DNA of 64,000 bases, taken from assembly GCA_018362895.1 (NCBI GenBank), contig JAHALR010000004.1, forward strand, positions 1 through 64,000, in the 5' to 3' direction. This stretch comes from Clostridium sp. Its GTDB lineage: Bacteria > Cyanobacteriota > Vampirovibrionia > Gastranaerophilales > Gastranaerophilaceae. Under the pieces are notes generated by a model. The model searched no databases and was not told the DNA's origin. It worked only from the letters and a program-made list of their open reading frames with translations. A program made the translations under genes and the position numbers. Positions 33,733 to 41,609 of the stretch are shown piece by piece (position 1 is the first letter of the stretch; the number at the start of each line of letters is the position of its first letter).

Positions 33733-33763
33733 CCCTTAAAGTAAGTAGCTTTAAGGGTTTTTT
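33733..33763 (+). terminator. Rho-independent terminator
   Basis: CCCTTAAAG (33733-33741) pairs perfectly with CTTTAAGGG (33749-33757), followed by six T. Confidence 0.88.
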
Positions 33764-33780
33764 ATTATTATAATTAGATT

Positions 33781-33993
33781 ATGTATATCCTCGAACTAAT
33801 AGCAAAACTTTTAAAAGAAAAAAAATCCAAAAAATCTTCATCATTCCAGAGCGAAACAGAGGATGAAGAAAAATGTGAACATACATTTTTTCCAATTGAC
33901 AGCACCAACGAAACTCTTGCATGTTCAAAATGCGGGCTTGTTATAAAAAATGACACTTTAAAATTAAAACCTAAAAATCCGTTTACAATGTAA
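33781..33993 (+). CDS. Small zinc-ribbon-like protein
   Basis: A 70-residue protein with a lysine-rich N half and a likely metal site CEHTFFPIDSTNETLACSKC (Cys37, His39, Cys53, Cys56). Not recognised. It starts 18 bp after a terminator. Confidence 0.55.
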   Translation: MYILELIAKLLKEKKSKKSSSFQSETEDEEKCEHTFFPIDSTNETLACSKCGLVIKNDTLKLKPKNPFTM

Positions 33994-34087
33994 AGATATT
34001 TGACATTCGTATTTTAAATCAAAACGCTTTGAAATATAATACTTATAATCAATATATATTTCATAAATTCAAGAGGAAAGGTTAACC

Positions 34088-34696
34088 TTGGCTTCATTAT
34101 TAAATTCCCAGCAGGGACAAAAGAAAATTCAAAATTTCTCCGTCGAAACAGTTAGAAATTTACTCAAAATAGACAATAAAGGCATTGCCAAACTTTGTGC
34201 TCAGGTCTCTATGATGCCTAAAAAAGATCAATACGGAAGAACTTATTTCTCCAAAGATGACGTAGAACTCTTAAGAAGGGTAAAAAGCCTTCAAGCTCAA
34301 TCAAAAGAAGAAAAAAGAGCCCATGTTTCTGTGCCCTTAAAGTCAATCAACCCAATGAATAACACTCCGGTTGTAAATGCCCCTGTTGCAAAAACCTCCT
34401 CAACAGCAGCAGTAGACAGAATTTGTACATCAATTGCATCAATGGAAGATAATTTGACCGACAGAATGTCAAAACTTCTTGATGAAAAATTGAGTGAAAA
34501 ACTTGATGAAAAACTCGATGGAATGGATGAAGTCGTAGTTGAACTCGTCAGATGCAAAACAGAAAATGAAACTCTACGTTATAAAATGAACGAATTGAAT
34601 AAAGAAGTTTACAACCTTAAAAATGAATTAAGCAGATATAAAACACTTGGTTTTGGTCTTTATGTCAAAAAATCAGGAGATTCTTCATTGATTTAA
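34088..34696 (+). CDS. MerR-like winged-helix protein with coiled coil
   Basis: The 202-residue protein starts at TTG after AAGAGGAAAGG. Residues 15-70 resemble a MerR-type HTH (NFSVETVRNLLKIDNKGIAKLC and GRTYFSKDDVELLRRVKSL). Residues 130-190 are a long predicted coiled coil (repeated KLDEKL, then LRYKMNELNKEVYNLKNEL). It may be a DNA-binding structural or regulatory protein. Its stop overlaps that of the convergent XRE gene by four bases. Confidence 0.65.
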   Translation: MASLLNSQQGQKKIQNFSVETVRNLLKIDNKGIAKLCAQVSMMPKKDQYGRTYFSKDDVELLRRVKSLQAQSKEEKRAHVSVPLKSINPMNNTPVVNAPVAKTSSTAAVDRICTSIASMEDNLTDRMSKLLDEKLSEKLDEKLDGMDEVVVELVRCKTENETLRYKMNELNKEVYNLKNELSRYKTLGFGLYVKKSGDSSLI

Positions 34697-34899
34697 AAAA
34701 GTTCTTTTATATCAACATTAAGAGCTTTGGCAATTTTATAAACCTTTGAAAGCGAAATATCTTTTTCGGCACGTTCAATCATACCCACAAAAGAACCTGA
34801 AATTCCTGCTTCTAAACCGAGGGCTTCCTGAGAGAGACCGTCTCTGATACGTAATTCTCTAACTCTGTTGCCAAATTTATGAAAGAACCGCTTTGACAT
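34693..34899 (-). CDS. XRE-family regulator next to a structured RNA unit
   Basis: A 68-residue single HTH domain (VRELRIRDGLSQEALGLEA, SGSFVGMIERAEKDISLSKV, then the ALNVDIKELF end), close in pattern to the XRE protein at 7723-7932. The ATG at 34899 is preferred because the longer frame from 34935 would run into the palindromic operator at 34925-34948. The divergent promoter carries this operator between its -35 and -10 boxes, so the protein is probably an autorepressor that also silences the transcript at about 34963-35110. Confidence 0.8.
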   Translation of the reverse strand: MSKRFFHKFGNRVRELRIRDGLSQEALGLEAGISGSFVGMIERAEKDISLSKVYKIAKALNVDIKELF

Positions 34900-34924
34900 A
34901 TCAACATTTTGTCCTTGAAACTGA

Positions 34925-34956
34925 CAGTTGTCCACAACTGCCAGTTGTGATAGAAT
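34925..34956 (+). promoter_or_regulatory. Promoter with embedded palindromic operator
   Basis: The -35 TTGTCC (34928-34933) and -10 TAGAAT (34951-34956) are 17 bp apart. Three half-sites fill the spacer region: CAGTTGT (34925-34931), ACAACTG (34934-34940) and CAGTTGT (34942-34948). The last two form a perfect 15-bp palindrome. Binding would block RNA polymerase directly. Confidence 0.65.
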
Positions 34957-34962
34957 ACGAAA

Positions 34963-35110
34963 TGAAAGAACCTAACAATGCCATGAACTGACTGACATGG
35001 CATATTAAGAACTTGTTGCCGCACCGGTCAACAAGTACCCTTCTTATACAATTGTATAAATCATCCAGACCTGTTAACTATCTGTGTTAAAAGAAAACAG
35101 GTCTTTTTTT
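34963..35110 (+). ncRNA. Candidate structured non-coding RNA
   Basis: The transcript predicted from the -10 box at 34951 has no convincing open frame but a series of hairpins: ATGCCAT/ATGGCAT (34978-34984, 34997-35003), ACTTGTTG-CCG/CGG-CAACAAGT (35011-35036, one bulged T), the palindrome TTATACAATTGTATAA (35044-35059), and a terminator AGACCTGTT/AACAGGTCT (35067-35075, 35096-35104) with seven T. It would be about 150 nt long and repressed by the divergent XRE protein. Confidence 0.5.
35067..35110 (+). terminator. Terminator of the candidate RNA
   Basis: A 9-bp perfect stem with an inner TTAAC/GTTAA pair, followed by TTTTTTT. No coding gene ends before it on the plus strand. Confidence 0.8.
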
Positions 35111-35155
35111 AATAAAAGCTTGATTGTGCGTTTGTAATTGTGAGAAAATAAGAAT

Positions 35156-35773
35156 ATGAACAATTACGTATACGAATTAGAGGGCAAACTTTATATAAAT
35201 CTTACAAACCTTTGCACAAACAACTGTGTTTTTTGTATTAGAGATATAAAAGATGATGTAGTAGGCGCAAATCTATTTCTTGACAGCGAAAAACTTGATG
35301 TCTGTGAAGTCAAAAAACAGCTTGATAATATGAGCCCCCAAAATTATAAAGAAATAGTTTTTTGCGGTTACGGAGAGCCTATACTCAAGCTTGAAGAGCT
35401 AAAACAGGTCGCTCAATATATCAAAGAAAAATATCCGCATCTTAAAACCAGAATCAATACAAACGGTCAAGGCAATTTGATTTACAAAAGAAACATAGTA
35501 CCTGAATTAAAAGGCATAATCGATAGTGTTTCAATCAGTTTTAACGGAGAAAATAAAGAAGTATATGACGAAATTTCTCTTCCTAAAATAGAAAATGCCT
35601 ATCAGGGAATGAAAGACTTTATCAAAGAATGTGTAAAAGCAAAAATAGAAACTACTGCTACAATAGTCACCGGCTACAAAGACTACAAAGTGGACTTGGG
35701 CAGCTGTAAAAGGCAAATTGAAGAACTCGGGGCAAAATTTAGAGAGAGACCCTGGCTCGACAACGGATATTAG
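35156..35773 (+). CDS. Radical SAM protein, TatD-associated type
   Basis: The 205-residue protein has the radical SAM cluster motif CTNNCVFC (C-x3-C-x2-C, about residues 20-27) near the N terminus and the GYGEP motif (VFCGYGEPILKLEEL). The short barrel and lack of extra clusters match the small family linked to TatD nucleases (TIGR04038, from memory). The substrate is unknown. It is followed at 43 bp by the acetyl-CoA synthetase gene. Confidence 0.72.
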   Translation: MNNYVYELEGKLYINLTNLCTNNCVFCIRDIKDDVVGANLFLDSEKLDVCEVKKQLDNMSPQNYKEIVFCGYGEPILKLEELKQVAQYIKEKYPHLKTRINTNGQGNLIYKRNIVPELKGIIDSVSISFNGENKEVYDEISLPKIENAYQGMKDFIKECVKAKIETTATIVTGYKDYKVDLGSCKRQIEELGAKFRERPWLDNGY

Positions 35774-35815
35774 AAATAACTTTATTACCACATAACCAAA
35801 AAGAAAGGTAAAAAA

Positions 35816-37981
35816 ATGCTAAAAGAACAACTAGACAAAATCATGCGTCCGAAAGCAATTGCTGTAATCGGTGCATCAACAAAGGACCACACAATCGGTT
35901 CTGACATCATGAAAAGACTAAAAGAATACAAATTCACAGGCGATATTTACCCTGTTAACCCTAAAGGCGGCGAAATCGAAGGTTTCAAAGCTTATACAAA
36001 CGTTAAAGAAATCCCGGGCAATGTTGACTTAGCTATCATCGTTATTGCTCAAAAATTTGTATTGCAAGCAATAGATGACTGCCACGAAAAAGGAATTAAA
36101 GGCATTTGTATCATCTCTGCCGGCTTTAAAGAAGCAGGAGCAGAAGGTGCAGAAGCTGAAAAACAACTCGTCGCTAAGTTAAAAGAATACGGCATGAGAT
36201 GCGTTGGTCCAAACTGTCTCGGTGTTGTAAATACTGCTCCCGATATCAGAATGGACGGATGTTTTGCTGAATCACTTCCGGAAAGAGGCAACATCGGTTT
36301 TGTTTCTCAATCAGGTGCTTTAGGCGGCGGTATCTTGAACATATTAAAAGACCTTAACTTAGGTTTTGCTCAATTCATTTCTATCGGCAACCAGGCTGAT
36401 GTAAACGCTGAAACAGCTATTGAATACTGGGAAAATGAAGACGATGTACAACAAATCCTGTTATACATGGAATCAATTCAAAACCCTTCTAATTTCAGAA
36501 AATTAGCTACAAGAATTACTAAGAAAAAACCTATACTTGCTTTAAAAGCAGGACGTTCAGCAGCAGGTGCTTCAGCAGCATCTTCTCACACAGGTTCATT
36601 GGCCGGTGCTGATAAGGCTGCTAATGCATTGTTAATGCAATCAGGCGTTATCAGAGAATACTCTTTGAAAAATCTCTTTGCAACAGCTAAAGTTTTTGCA
36701 ACTTCTCCGATACCGAAAGGTGACAGAGTAGCTATCATCACAAATTCAGGCGGCCCCGGAATCATGGCAACAGACGCTGTTTGCGAATACGGTATGCAAA
36801 TGGCTAAACTTTCCGATGCTACAAAAGAAAAATTAAGAAGTTTCTTACCGGCAGCAGCAAGTGTTAAAAACCCTGTTGATATGATTGCTTCAGCACCTAT
36901 CGAACACTACAAACAAACACTTGAAACTGTTATTGCTGACGAAAACGTTGATATGATAGGTGTTATCTATTTGCCATTCCTTGGCTTGAAAGATATTGAC
37001 GTAGCTCAAGCTTTGATGGAAATTAAAGCTAAATATCCTGAAAAACCAATCATCGGTATTTTCATGACTAAGAGTGAATTCTTTACAAAACTTTCTAATA
37101 TGGATGTTAACATGCCATTCTTTATGTACGCTGAAGAAGCTGCTGACGGATTTAACAGACTTAACCAACAAAGAAAATGGATGGAAAGACCGGAAGGCAA
37201 AATGCCTGTTTACGATGTAGACAAAGCTAAAGCTGAAAGAATCATTAAAGCTGCTGTTGCTGACGGACGTGCTCAATTGACTACATTGGAATCAATCGAT
37301 GTTCTTGACGCTTACGGAATCAGAGCTTGCAAATACGGTCTTGCAACTAACGAAGATGAAGTGGTCAACCTCGGCAACTCAATCGGCTACCCTGTTGTTA
37401 TGAAGATGACTTCAAAAACAACTTCTCATAAAACAGATGTTGGCGGCGTAAGAGTAAACATCCAGTCAGAAGAACAGTTGAGAGAAGAATACAGAGACCT
37501 TATTGCTAAGTTAACAGAAAAAGGCCTCATCGACGGTCTTGAAGGTGTAATCATTCAAGAAATGGTTAAAGGCAACCGTGAAATGGTTTGCGGTATTGCA
37601 ACAGACCCACAATACGGTCCTATGATGATGTTCGGCTTAGGCGGTGTATTCATCGAAACAATGAAAGATGTTACTTTCAGAATCGCTCCTTTGACAGATG
37701 TTGATGCTGATGAAATGATTAAATCAGTTAAAGCATATGAATTGTTAAAAGGCGCAAGAGGTACAAAACCTGCTGACATGGCACAAATTCAAGAAACTCT
37801 CTTGAGATTGTCTCAAATGGTTAATGACTTCAAATTCATTGATGAACTCGACATAAACCCATTGCTCATCTCTGAAAAAACAGGCGAAGGCATTGCTGTT
37901 GACGGACGTATCAAAGTAAGAGTTGACGAAGTTAAAGAATACTTCGGATGCGGTGCTGAGTGCAGCTGCTGCGGTAAATAG
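35816..37981 (+). CDS. Acetate-CoA ligase (ADP-forming), fused alpha-beta
   Basis: Converts acetyl-CoA, ADP and phosphate to acetate, CoA and ATP, giving substrate-level ATP in fermenters; it can also act on other acyl-CoAs. The 721-residue protein has the CoA-binding domain (KAIAVIGASTKDHTIGSDI), two ligase-CoA domains with the phosphohistidine region SSHTGSLAGADKAA, and a C-terminal ATP-grasp (about 490-710, PVVMKMTSKTTSHKTDVGGV). The order alpha then beta in one chain is the common bacterial form. Codon use suggests high expression. A strong terminator follows. Confidence 0.93.
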   Translation: MLKEQLDKIMRPKAIAVIGASTKDHTIGSDIMKRLKEYKFTGDIYPVNPKGGEIEGFKAYTNVKEIPGNVDLAIIVIAQKFVLQAIDDCHEKGIKGICIISAGFKEAGAEGAEAEKQLVAKLKEYGMRCVGPNCLGVVNTAPDIRMDGCFAESLPERGNIGFVSQSGALGGGILNILKDLNLGFAQFISIGNQADVNAETAIEYWENEDDVQQILLYMESIQNPSNFRKLATRITKKKPILALKAGRSAAGASAASSHTGSLAGADKAANALLMQSGVIREYSLKNLFATAKVFATSPIPKGDRVAIITNSGGPGIMATDAVCEYGMQMAKLSDATKEKLRSFLPAAASVKNPVDMIASAPIEHYKQTLETVIADENVDMIGVIYLPFLGLKDIDVAQALMEIKAKYPEKPIIGIFMTKSEFFTKLSNMDVNMPFFMYAEEAADGFNRLNQQRKWMERPEGKMPVYDVDKAKAERIIKAAVADGRAQLTTLESIDVLDAYGIRACKYGLATNEDEVVNLGNSIGYPVVMKMTSKTTSHKTDVGGVRVNIQSEEQLREEYRDLIAKLTEKGLIDGLEGVIIQEMVKGNREMVCGIATDPQYGPMMMFGLGGVFIETMKDVTFRIAPLTDVDADEMIKSVKAYELLKGARGTKPADMAQIQETLLRLSQMVNDFKFIDELDINPLLISEKTGEGIAVDGRIKVRVDEVKEYFGCGAECSCCGK

Positions 37982-38001
37982 TTTTTCACAAAAACAGAAA
38001 A

Positions 38002-38030
38002 AGAGGTCAGGTTTCTGACCTCTTTTTTTA
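38002..38030 (+). terminator. Terminator of the acetate-CoA ligase gene
   Basis: AGAGGTCAG (38002-38010) pairs with CTGACCTCT (38015-38023), then T-run. The block 38004-38030 is repeated with one mismatch at 38410-38436. Confidence 0.9.
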
Positions 38031-38036
38031 TTAAAA

Positions 38037-38300
38037 TTATTTATCAATTAAAGAAAATCCATCGGGCAGTTTTTCTTCAATCATTTTTACAAACTCAGAA
38101 GGTTTTATTCCTGATGCCTCAGCAAGCTTAAAAATAGTTGTTATTTGAGGATCTTTTATTCCCCGTTCAATTGTATTTATAATCGAAACAGAAATATCGT
38201 TTTCAGAACTAAACATAAATTGGCTTTGTCCATTTCTTAAAGAACGCAGCACTTCACCTGTTGCAATACAAATTAGTTTCTTCTTTGACATTTCTTGCAT
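38037..38300 (-). CDS. XRE-like regulator between repeated terminators
   Basis: An 87-residue protein with a divergent HTH domain: VLRSLRNGQSQFMFSSENDISVSIINTIERG and a C-terminal FKLAEASGIKPSEFVKMIEE. A second ATG at 38291 is possible. The -35 box of a divergent plus-strand promoter overlaps its start codon. A 24-bp palindrome at 38328-38351 is the likely operator. The gene and its control region lie between two near-identical terminators, as if inserted as a unit. Confidence 0.72.
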   Translation of the reverse strand: MQEMSKKKLICIATGEVLRSLRNGQSQFMFSSENDISVSIINTIERGIKDPQITTIFKLAEASGIKPSEFVKMIEEKLPDGFSLIDK

Positions 38301-38323
38301 AATGTCAATATTAAAGCTATAAT
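38295..38323 (+). promoter_or_regulatory. Predicted divergent promoter
   Basis: The -35 TTGCAT (38295-38300) and the perfect -10 TATAAT (38318-38323) are 17 bp apart. Transcription would start close to 38330, inside the palindrome at 38328-38351. Confidence 0.55.
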
Positions 38324-38327
38324 GAAT

Positions 38328-38351
38328 TTATCGCTTTCGCGAACGCGATAA
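38328..38351. promoter_or_regulatory. 24-bp palindromic operator
   Basis: Outer arms TTATCGC/GCGATAA and an inner perfect TTCGCGAA give a palindrome broken only by one opposed T/C pair. It is GC-richer than its surroundings. It sits between the XRE gene and the divergent transcript. Confidence 0.65.
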
Positions 38352-38436
38352 CCGATTGTATTATATTCACTAATACAAACATTTATGCTTTTTTACTATA
38401 TATAGTAGCAGGTCAGCTTTCTGACCTCTTTTTTTA
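38330..38436 (+). ncRNA. Candidate short non-coding RNA
   Basis: From the promoter at 38295-38323 to the terminator at 38410-38435 no open frame longer than six codons is present. The RNA would hold GTATTA/TAATAC (38358-38363, 38371-38376) and a TACTATATATAGTA palindrome before the terminator. The arrangement parallels the XRE-controlled unit at 34.9 kb. A long leader of the downstream gene is the alternative, but the terminator argues against it. Confidence 0.4.
38410..38435 (+). terminator. Repeated terminator, second copy
   Basis: AGGTCAG (38410-38416) pairs with CTGACCT (38421-38427), then C and seven T. It is 26 of 27 identical to the terminator at 38004-38030, 406 bp away. Confidence 0.85.
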
Positions 38437-38441
38437 ATATT

Positions 38442-38454
38442 TTGCACAGTGCAA
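38442..38454. promoter_or_regulatory. Palindrome upstream of the MetE-core gene
   Basis: TTGCAC-A-GTGCAA is a perfect 13-bp inverted repeat with AATATT/AAATATT-like flanks that extend the symmetry. It lies between the terminator and the start of the MetE-core gene and may be an operator. Confidence 0.45.
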
Positions 38455-38502
38455 ATATTTCTTGTAAAATTATTAAAGACACAATTTTACGGGGTATTGA
38501 GT

Positions 38503-39582
38503 TTGAAAAGTTTAACACTTAAAGCTACGGCTGTCGGCAGTCTGCCGCACAAAAATGCAAAAGATGCATTGGATTTAATCTTTGACAAATTTAAAGAAAT
38601 TCCATTCTGGCCACAACTTGCAGGTGTAGACAGGCACGAAGACATGACTGTCCAATATATTCAGGGAATACCCGGCATAAAATATGACAAAGAACATGAA
38701 AAGTATATTTATGATGCACAATCTGACGAATTTTTTGAAGAACTGGAAGAATTTTTCATGGACTATGAAGCAATAGTAAATGAAAAAGATTTCACAAATC
38801 TTGAAAAATATGCAATCACAGCCCCCTTTACCAGTGCAATCCCGATTTTTCTTGAAAAGTTGAAAGAAAAAAAATATGAATTTGCAAAATGCCATATTAT
38901 AGGACCTTTTACGTGGGGGACAAGTCTTTGTGACAGCGAAGGTGTTTGTGCTTTTTACGATGAAACATACAGAGAAGTGCTTGTTAAAGGACTTACACTA
39001 AAAGCGGTATGGCAGATTGAACAAATAAAAAAATATTCACCAAACACTACACCCATAATGTTTATGGATGAACCTGTAATGTCTCAATATGGCACATCAG
39101 CTTTTATTACCGTACAAAAAAATGACATAATTGAAGCACTTTCTGAAATTTCAGAAATAATTAAACTTTTCTCAGGACTCAGTGCAGTTCATTGCTGTGG
39201 AAAATCAGACTGGTCAATTTTAATCGATTCAGGAATAAATATAATAAATTTTGACGCTTATGCTTACACAAAAAGTCTTGCGCCATATTCAAAAAGTATA
39301 AATGAATTTCTTAAAAATAACGGATACATAGCATGGGGAATTGTGCCTACACTGGACAAAGAAGCACTCGAAAAAATATCTCTAAAAGAACTGGAAGAAA
39401 AATTTGAAGAAGCAACAGATGATTTAAATCAAAAAGGAATAGACAAAAATTTGGTTATAAAACAAAGCTTTTTCACACCTTCCTGCGGAGCAGGCGGACT
39501 TTCTATGGAACTGGCTCACAAAGCTATGACTCTTGTGAACGATTTATCAAAAGATTTAAAACAAAAATACGGGGTAAATTAA
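38503..39582 (+). CDS. MetE-core / corrinoid-type methionine synthase-like protein
   Basis: The 359-residue protein belongs to the UROD/MetE-like fold, corresponding to the C-terminal catalytic half of cobalamin-independent methionine synthase. It starts with TAVGSLPHKNAKDALDLIF, and has FMDEPVM, SAVHCCGKSDWSILIDSG (His-x-Cys zinc ligands) and FFTPSCGAGGLS (third Cys). Such short forms often take the methyl group from a corrinoid protein or other donors. TTG at 38503 is 8 bases after GGGG. It is coupled to a CooC-like ATPase gene, with one base of overlap. Confidence 0.75.
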   Translation: MKSLTLKATAVGSLPHKNAKDALDLIFDKFKEIPFWPQLAGVDRHEDMTVQYIQGIPGIKYDKEHEKYIYDAQSDEFFEELEEFFMDYEAIVNEKDFTNLEKYAITAPFTSAIPIFLEKLKEKKYEFAKCHIIGPFTWGTSLCDSEGVCAFYDETYREVLVKGLTLKAVWQIEQIKKYSPNTTPIMFMDEPVMSQYGTSAFITVQKNDIIEALSEISEIIKLFSGLSAVHCCGKSDWSILIDSGINIINFDAYAYTKSLAPYSKSINEFLKNNGYIAWGIVPTLDKEALEKISLKELEEKFEEATDDLNQKGIDKNLVIKQSFFTPSCGAGGLSMELAHKAMTLVNDLSKDLKQKYGVN

Positions 39583-40334
39583 TGACATTATCAATTGCAA
39601 TTACCGGAAAAAGCGGAAGCGGAAAAACAACAATTACAAAAAATTTTATCAAAGTTTTGAAACAAACATACCCCGAAAAATCAATTCTGTTATTTGATAA
39701 TGACCTTTCAACAGAACTTGCCCACAGTTATGGGATGGATGTCAGAAACACTATCTATGGTATAAGAAGCGGAAAACATGAATACAAAACAGGTATTCCT
39801 TCAAAAATGACAAAACAAGAATACATCGAATGGGCTTTAGAAGACATCGTTGTTGAAGTAGAGGAAAATGTTGATTTAATAGTTTCATGGCTTGTTCCTT
39901 CAAAAGACTGCCGTTGTCCGATAACAGGACAGATAAGTTATGCTGTTGGAAAATTAATCAGTCGTTATGACATTGTTGTTTTTGATTGTGAATTTGACCT
40001 GAAATATCTTCATCAGCTAGTGGACATTCCTATGGATGTCACATTGATCATAGCTAATGCAACAGAAGAATCTATCTTTCTGGCACAGCGTATCGAAGAA
40101 TTTTCGGCAAAATATGCCGCAGGCGGACAAATGGCACTCATTCTAAACAATGTTGAAAACGAACAATACAATAAAATTCAAGATTATCTGAGCAAATACA
40201 GCCTCGAAGTTCTTGGCATAATACCAAAAGACAAAGAACTAATCGAACATTCAATTGATAAAAATTCAAAAGTGATAGAAGATGCAATTAAATCACTATA
40301 TTTCAGACTAAACCTGCCTCAGGTAATGAACTAA
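39582..40334 (+). CDS. CooC-like P-loop ATPase
   Basis: The 250-residue MinD/CooC-type protein begins with a P-loop AITGKSGSGKTTITKNF, where Ser replaces the usual Gly-Val of the deviant Walker A motif (GKGGVGKT). It then has LLFDNDLS, a Cys-x-Cys-like DCRCPITG and VVFDCEFDLKYLHQLVDIP. CooC-type ATPases load nickel into, or activate, CO dehydrogenase and corrinoid proteins. Its place between the MetE-core gene and folD suggests activation of a corrinoid or metal enzyme in one-carbon metabolism, which is inference. Confidence 0.7.
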   Translation: MTLSIAITGKSGSGKTTITKNFIKVLKQTYPEKSILLFDNDLSTELAHSYGMDVRNTIYGIRSGKHEYKTGIPSKMTKQEYIEWALEDIVVEVEENVDLIVSWLVPSKDCRCPITGQISYAVGKLISRYDIVVFDCEFDLKYLHQLVDIPMDVTLIIANATEESIFLAQRIEEFSAKYAAGGQMALILNNVENEQYNKIQDYLSKYSLEVLGIIPKDKELIEHSIDKNSKVIEDAIKSLYFRLNLPQVMN

Positions 40335-40344
40335 AGGAAAAATC

Positions 40345-41193
40345 ATGGCTAAAATCATAGACGGAAAACTAGTAGCAAAAAAAATATTGGAAAATTTATC
40401 AGACGAAATTCTTTTTCTTGAGAAAAAGCCCTGCCTTGCAGTAATAATAGTTGGAGAAGACCCGGCCAGCAAAATTTACGTCAATATGAAAAAGAAAAAA
40501 GCCATTGAGCTCGGAATTGAATCCATTGTCATTGAATTGCCTGAAGATATCTCTCAAAATGAACTTCTTGAAAAAATAGACGAATTAAACCAAAAACCAC
40601 AAGTCAATGCAATTCTTGTTCAGTTACCTTTACCAAAACACATTGATACAAATACTGTCATAGAAAAGATTAACCCTCAAAAAGACGTAGACTGCTTTCA
40701 TCCTTATAATGCCGGCAAAATTGCAACAAACAACAAACCCTATGTCTACCCTTGCACTCCGAAAGGCATTCTCAGACTCATGGAATATTATGATATTCAT
40801 CCCGAAGGCAAAAATGTTGTTGTGATAGGACGTTCAAACATAGTCGGAAGACCCGTTGCATTAATGCTTTTGAACGAAAATGCCACAGTCACTGTATGCC
40901 ACAGCAAGACAGAAAATTTAAATGAAATAACTAAAGAAGCAGACATAATCATTTCAGCGGTAGGAAAAGCAGATTTAATAAAAAAAGAAATGATAAAACA
41001 AGGTGCTGTTATCATAGATGTCGGCATGAACAGAAACGAAGATGGAAAACTTTGCGGTGATGTAGATTTTTGGAGTGTAGAAGAAAAAGCTTCATTTATC
41101 ACCCCTGTTCCGGGCGGCGTAGGTCCAATGACTATATGCACATTAATGCAAAATACTTTTGAGCTGTTTAAACAACAAAACAACATAAATTAA
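40345..41193 (+). CDS. folD: Methylenetetrahydrofolate dehydrogenase/cyclohydrolase FolD
   Basis: A bifunctional enzyme that converts 5,10-methylene-THF to 10-formyl-THF. The 282-residue protein has the substrate-site Lys region (ASKIYVNMKKKKA), VNAILVQLPLPKHID, DVDCFHPYNAGK, and the NADP-binding VVVIGRSNIVGRPVALMLL and PVPGGVGPMTICTLMQNT. It follows the CooC-like gene by 10 bases and probably shares its operon. Confidence 0.96.
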   Translation: MAKIIDGKLVAKKILENLSDEILFLEKKPCLAVIIVGEDPASKIYVNMKKKKAIELGIESIVIELPEDISQNELLEKIDELNQKPQVNAILVQLPLPKHIDTNTVIEKINPQKDVDCFHPYNAGKIATNNKPYVYPCTPKGILRLMEYYDIHPEGKNVVVIGRSNIVGRPVALMLLNENATVTVCHSKTENLNEITKEADIIISAVGKADLIKKEMIKQGAVIIDVGMNRNEDGKLCGDVDFWSVEEKASFITPVPGGVGPMTICTLMQNTFELFKQQNNIN

Positions 41194-41255
41194 ATCACCG
41201 TTGATATAAAAAGAAAAATATAATATAATCTCATATATAGTTTGAAGGTGAACAA

Positions 41256-41603
41256 ATGGCAAAACATAACGATACAATTCCAATAGAAGTATGCATATTG
41301 ACAGTGGACCACGACATCAAAGGCACAGTACACGTTTCAAAATATACAAACACAAATCGTGAACTTACTGACCTTTTAAATGACAAGGAAAGAAGATTCC
41401 TCGCTGTTACAAACGTAGAAATCTATCCTCGAAACTCAAACCAGCCTCCGAGAAGATATAATTTTCTTGAAATTCACATGGACTACGTTTTGATGGTTCA
41501 TCCGTCTTCACAGGTAGTGTTTAAAGAATCTTCCAAAGCACAGGAAGACATCGCCAGATTCAGAGAACTCAGAAACAAATTGAGCCAGACAAAACCATTT
41601 TAG
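41256..41603 (+). CDS. Conserved hypothetical protein (DUF6812-like)
   Basis: The 115-residue beta-rich protein has IKGTVHVSKYTNTNRELTDLLNDKERRFLAVTNVEIY and a short final helix (IARFRELRNKL). The pattern recalls short domains that I know as DUF6812, but the match is from memory. AAGGTG before the ATG serves as ribosome binding site. It lies 6 bases before the GT9 gene, so they are probably co-transcribed. Confidence 0.6.
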   Translation: MAKHNDTIPIEVCILTVDHDIKGTVHVSKYTNTNRELTDLLNDKERRFLAVTNVEIYPRNSNQPPRRYNFLEIHMDYVLMVHPSSQVVFKESSKAQEDIARFRELRNKLSQTKPF

Positions 41604-41609
41604 ACAGAT

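Noticed and set aside
34962..34991. A 9-codon leader peptide at the start of the candidate RNA
   Set aside because: No ribosome binding site fits between the predicted transcript start and this ATG, and the peptide shows no attenuation-type codon run.
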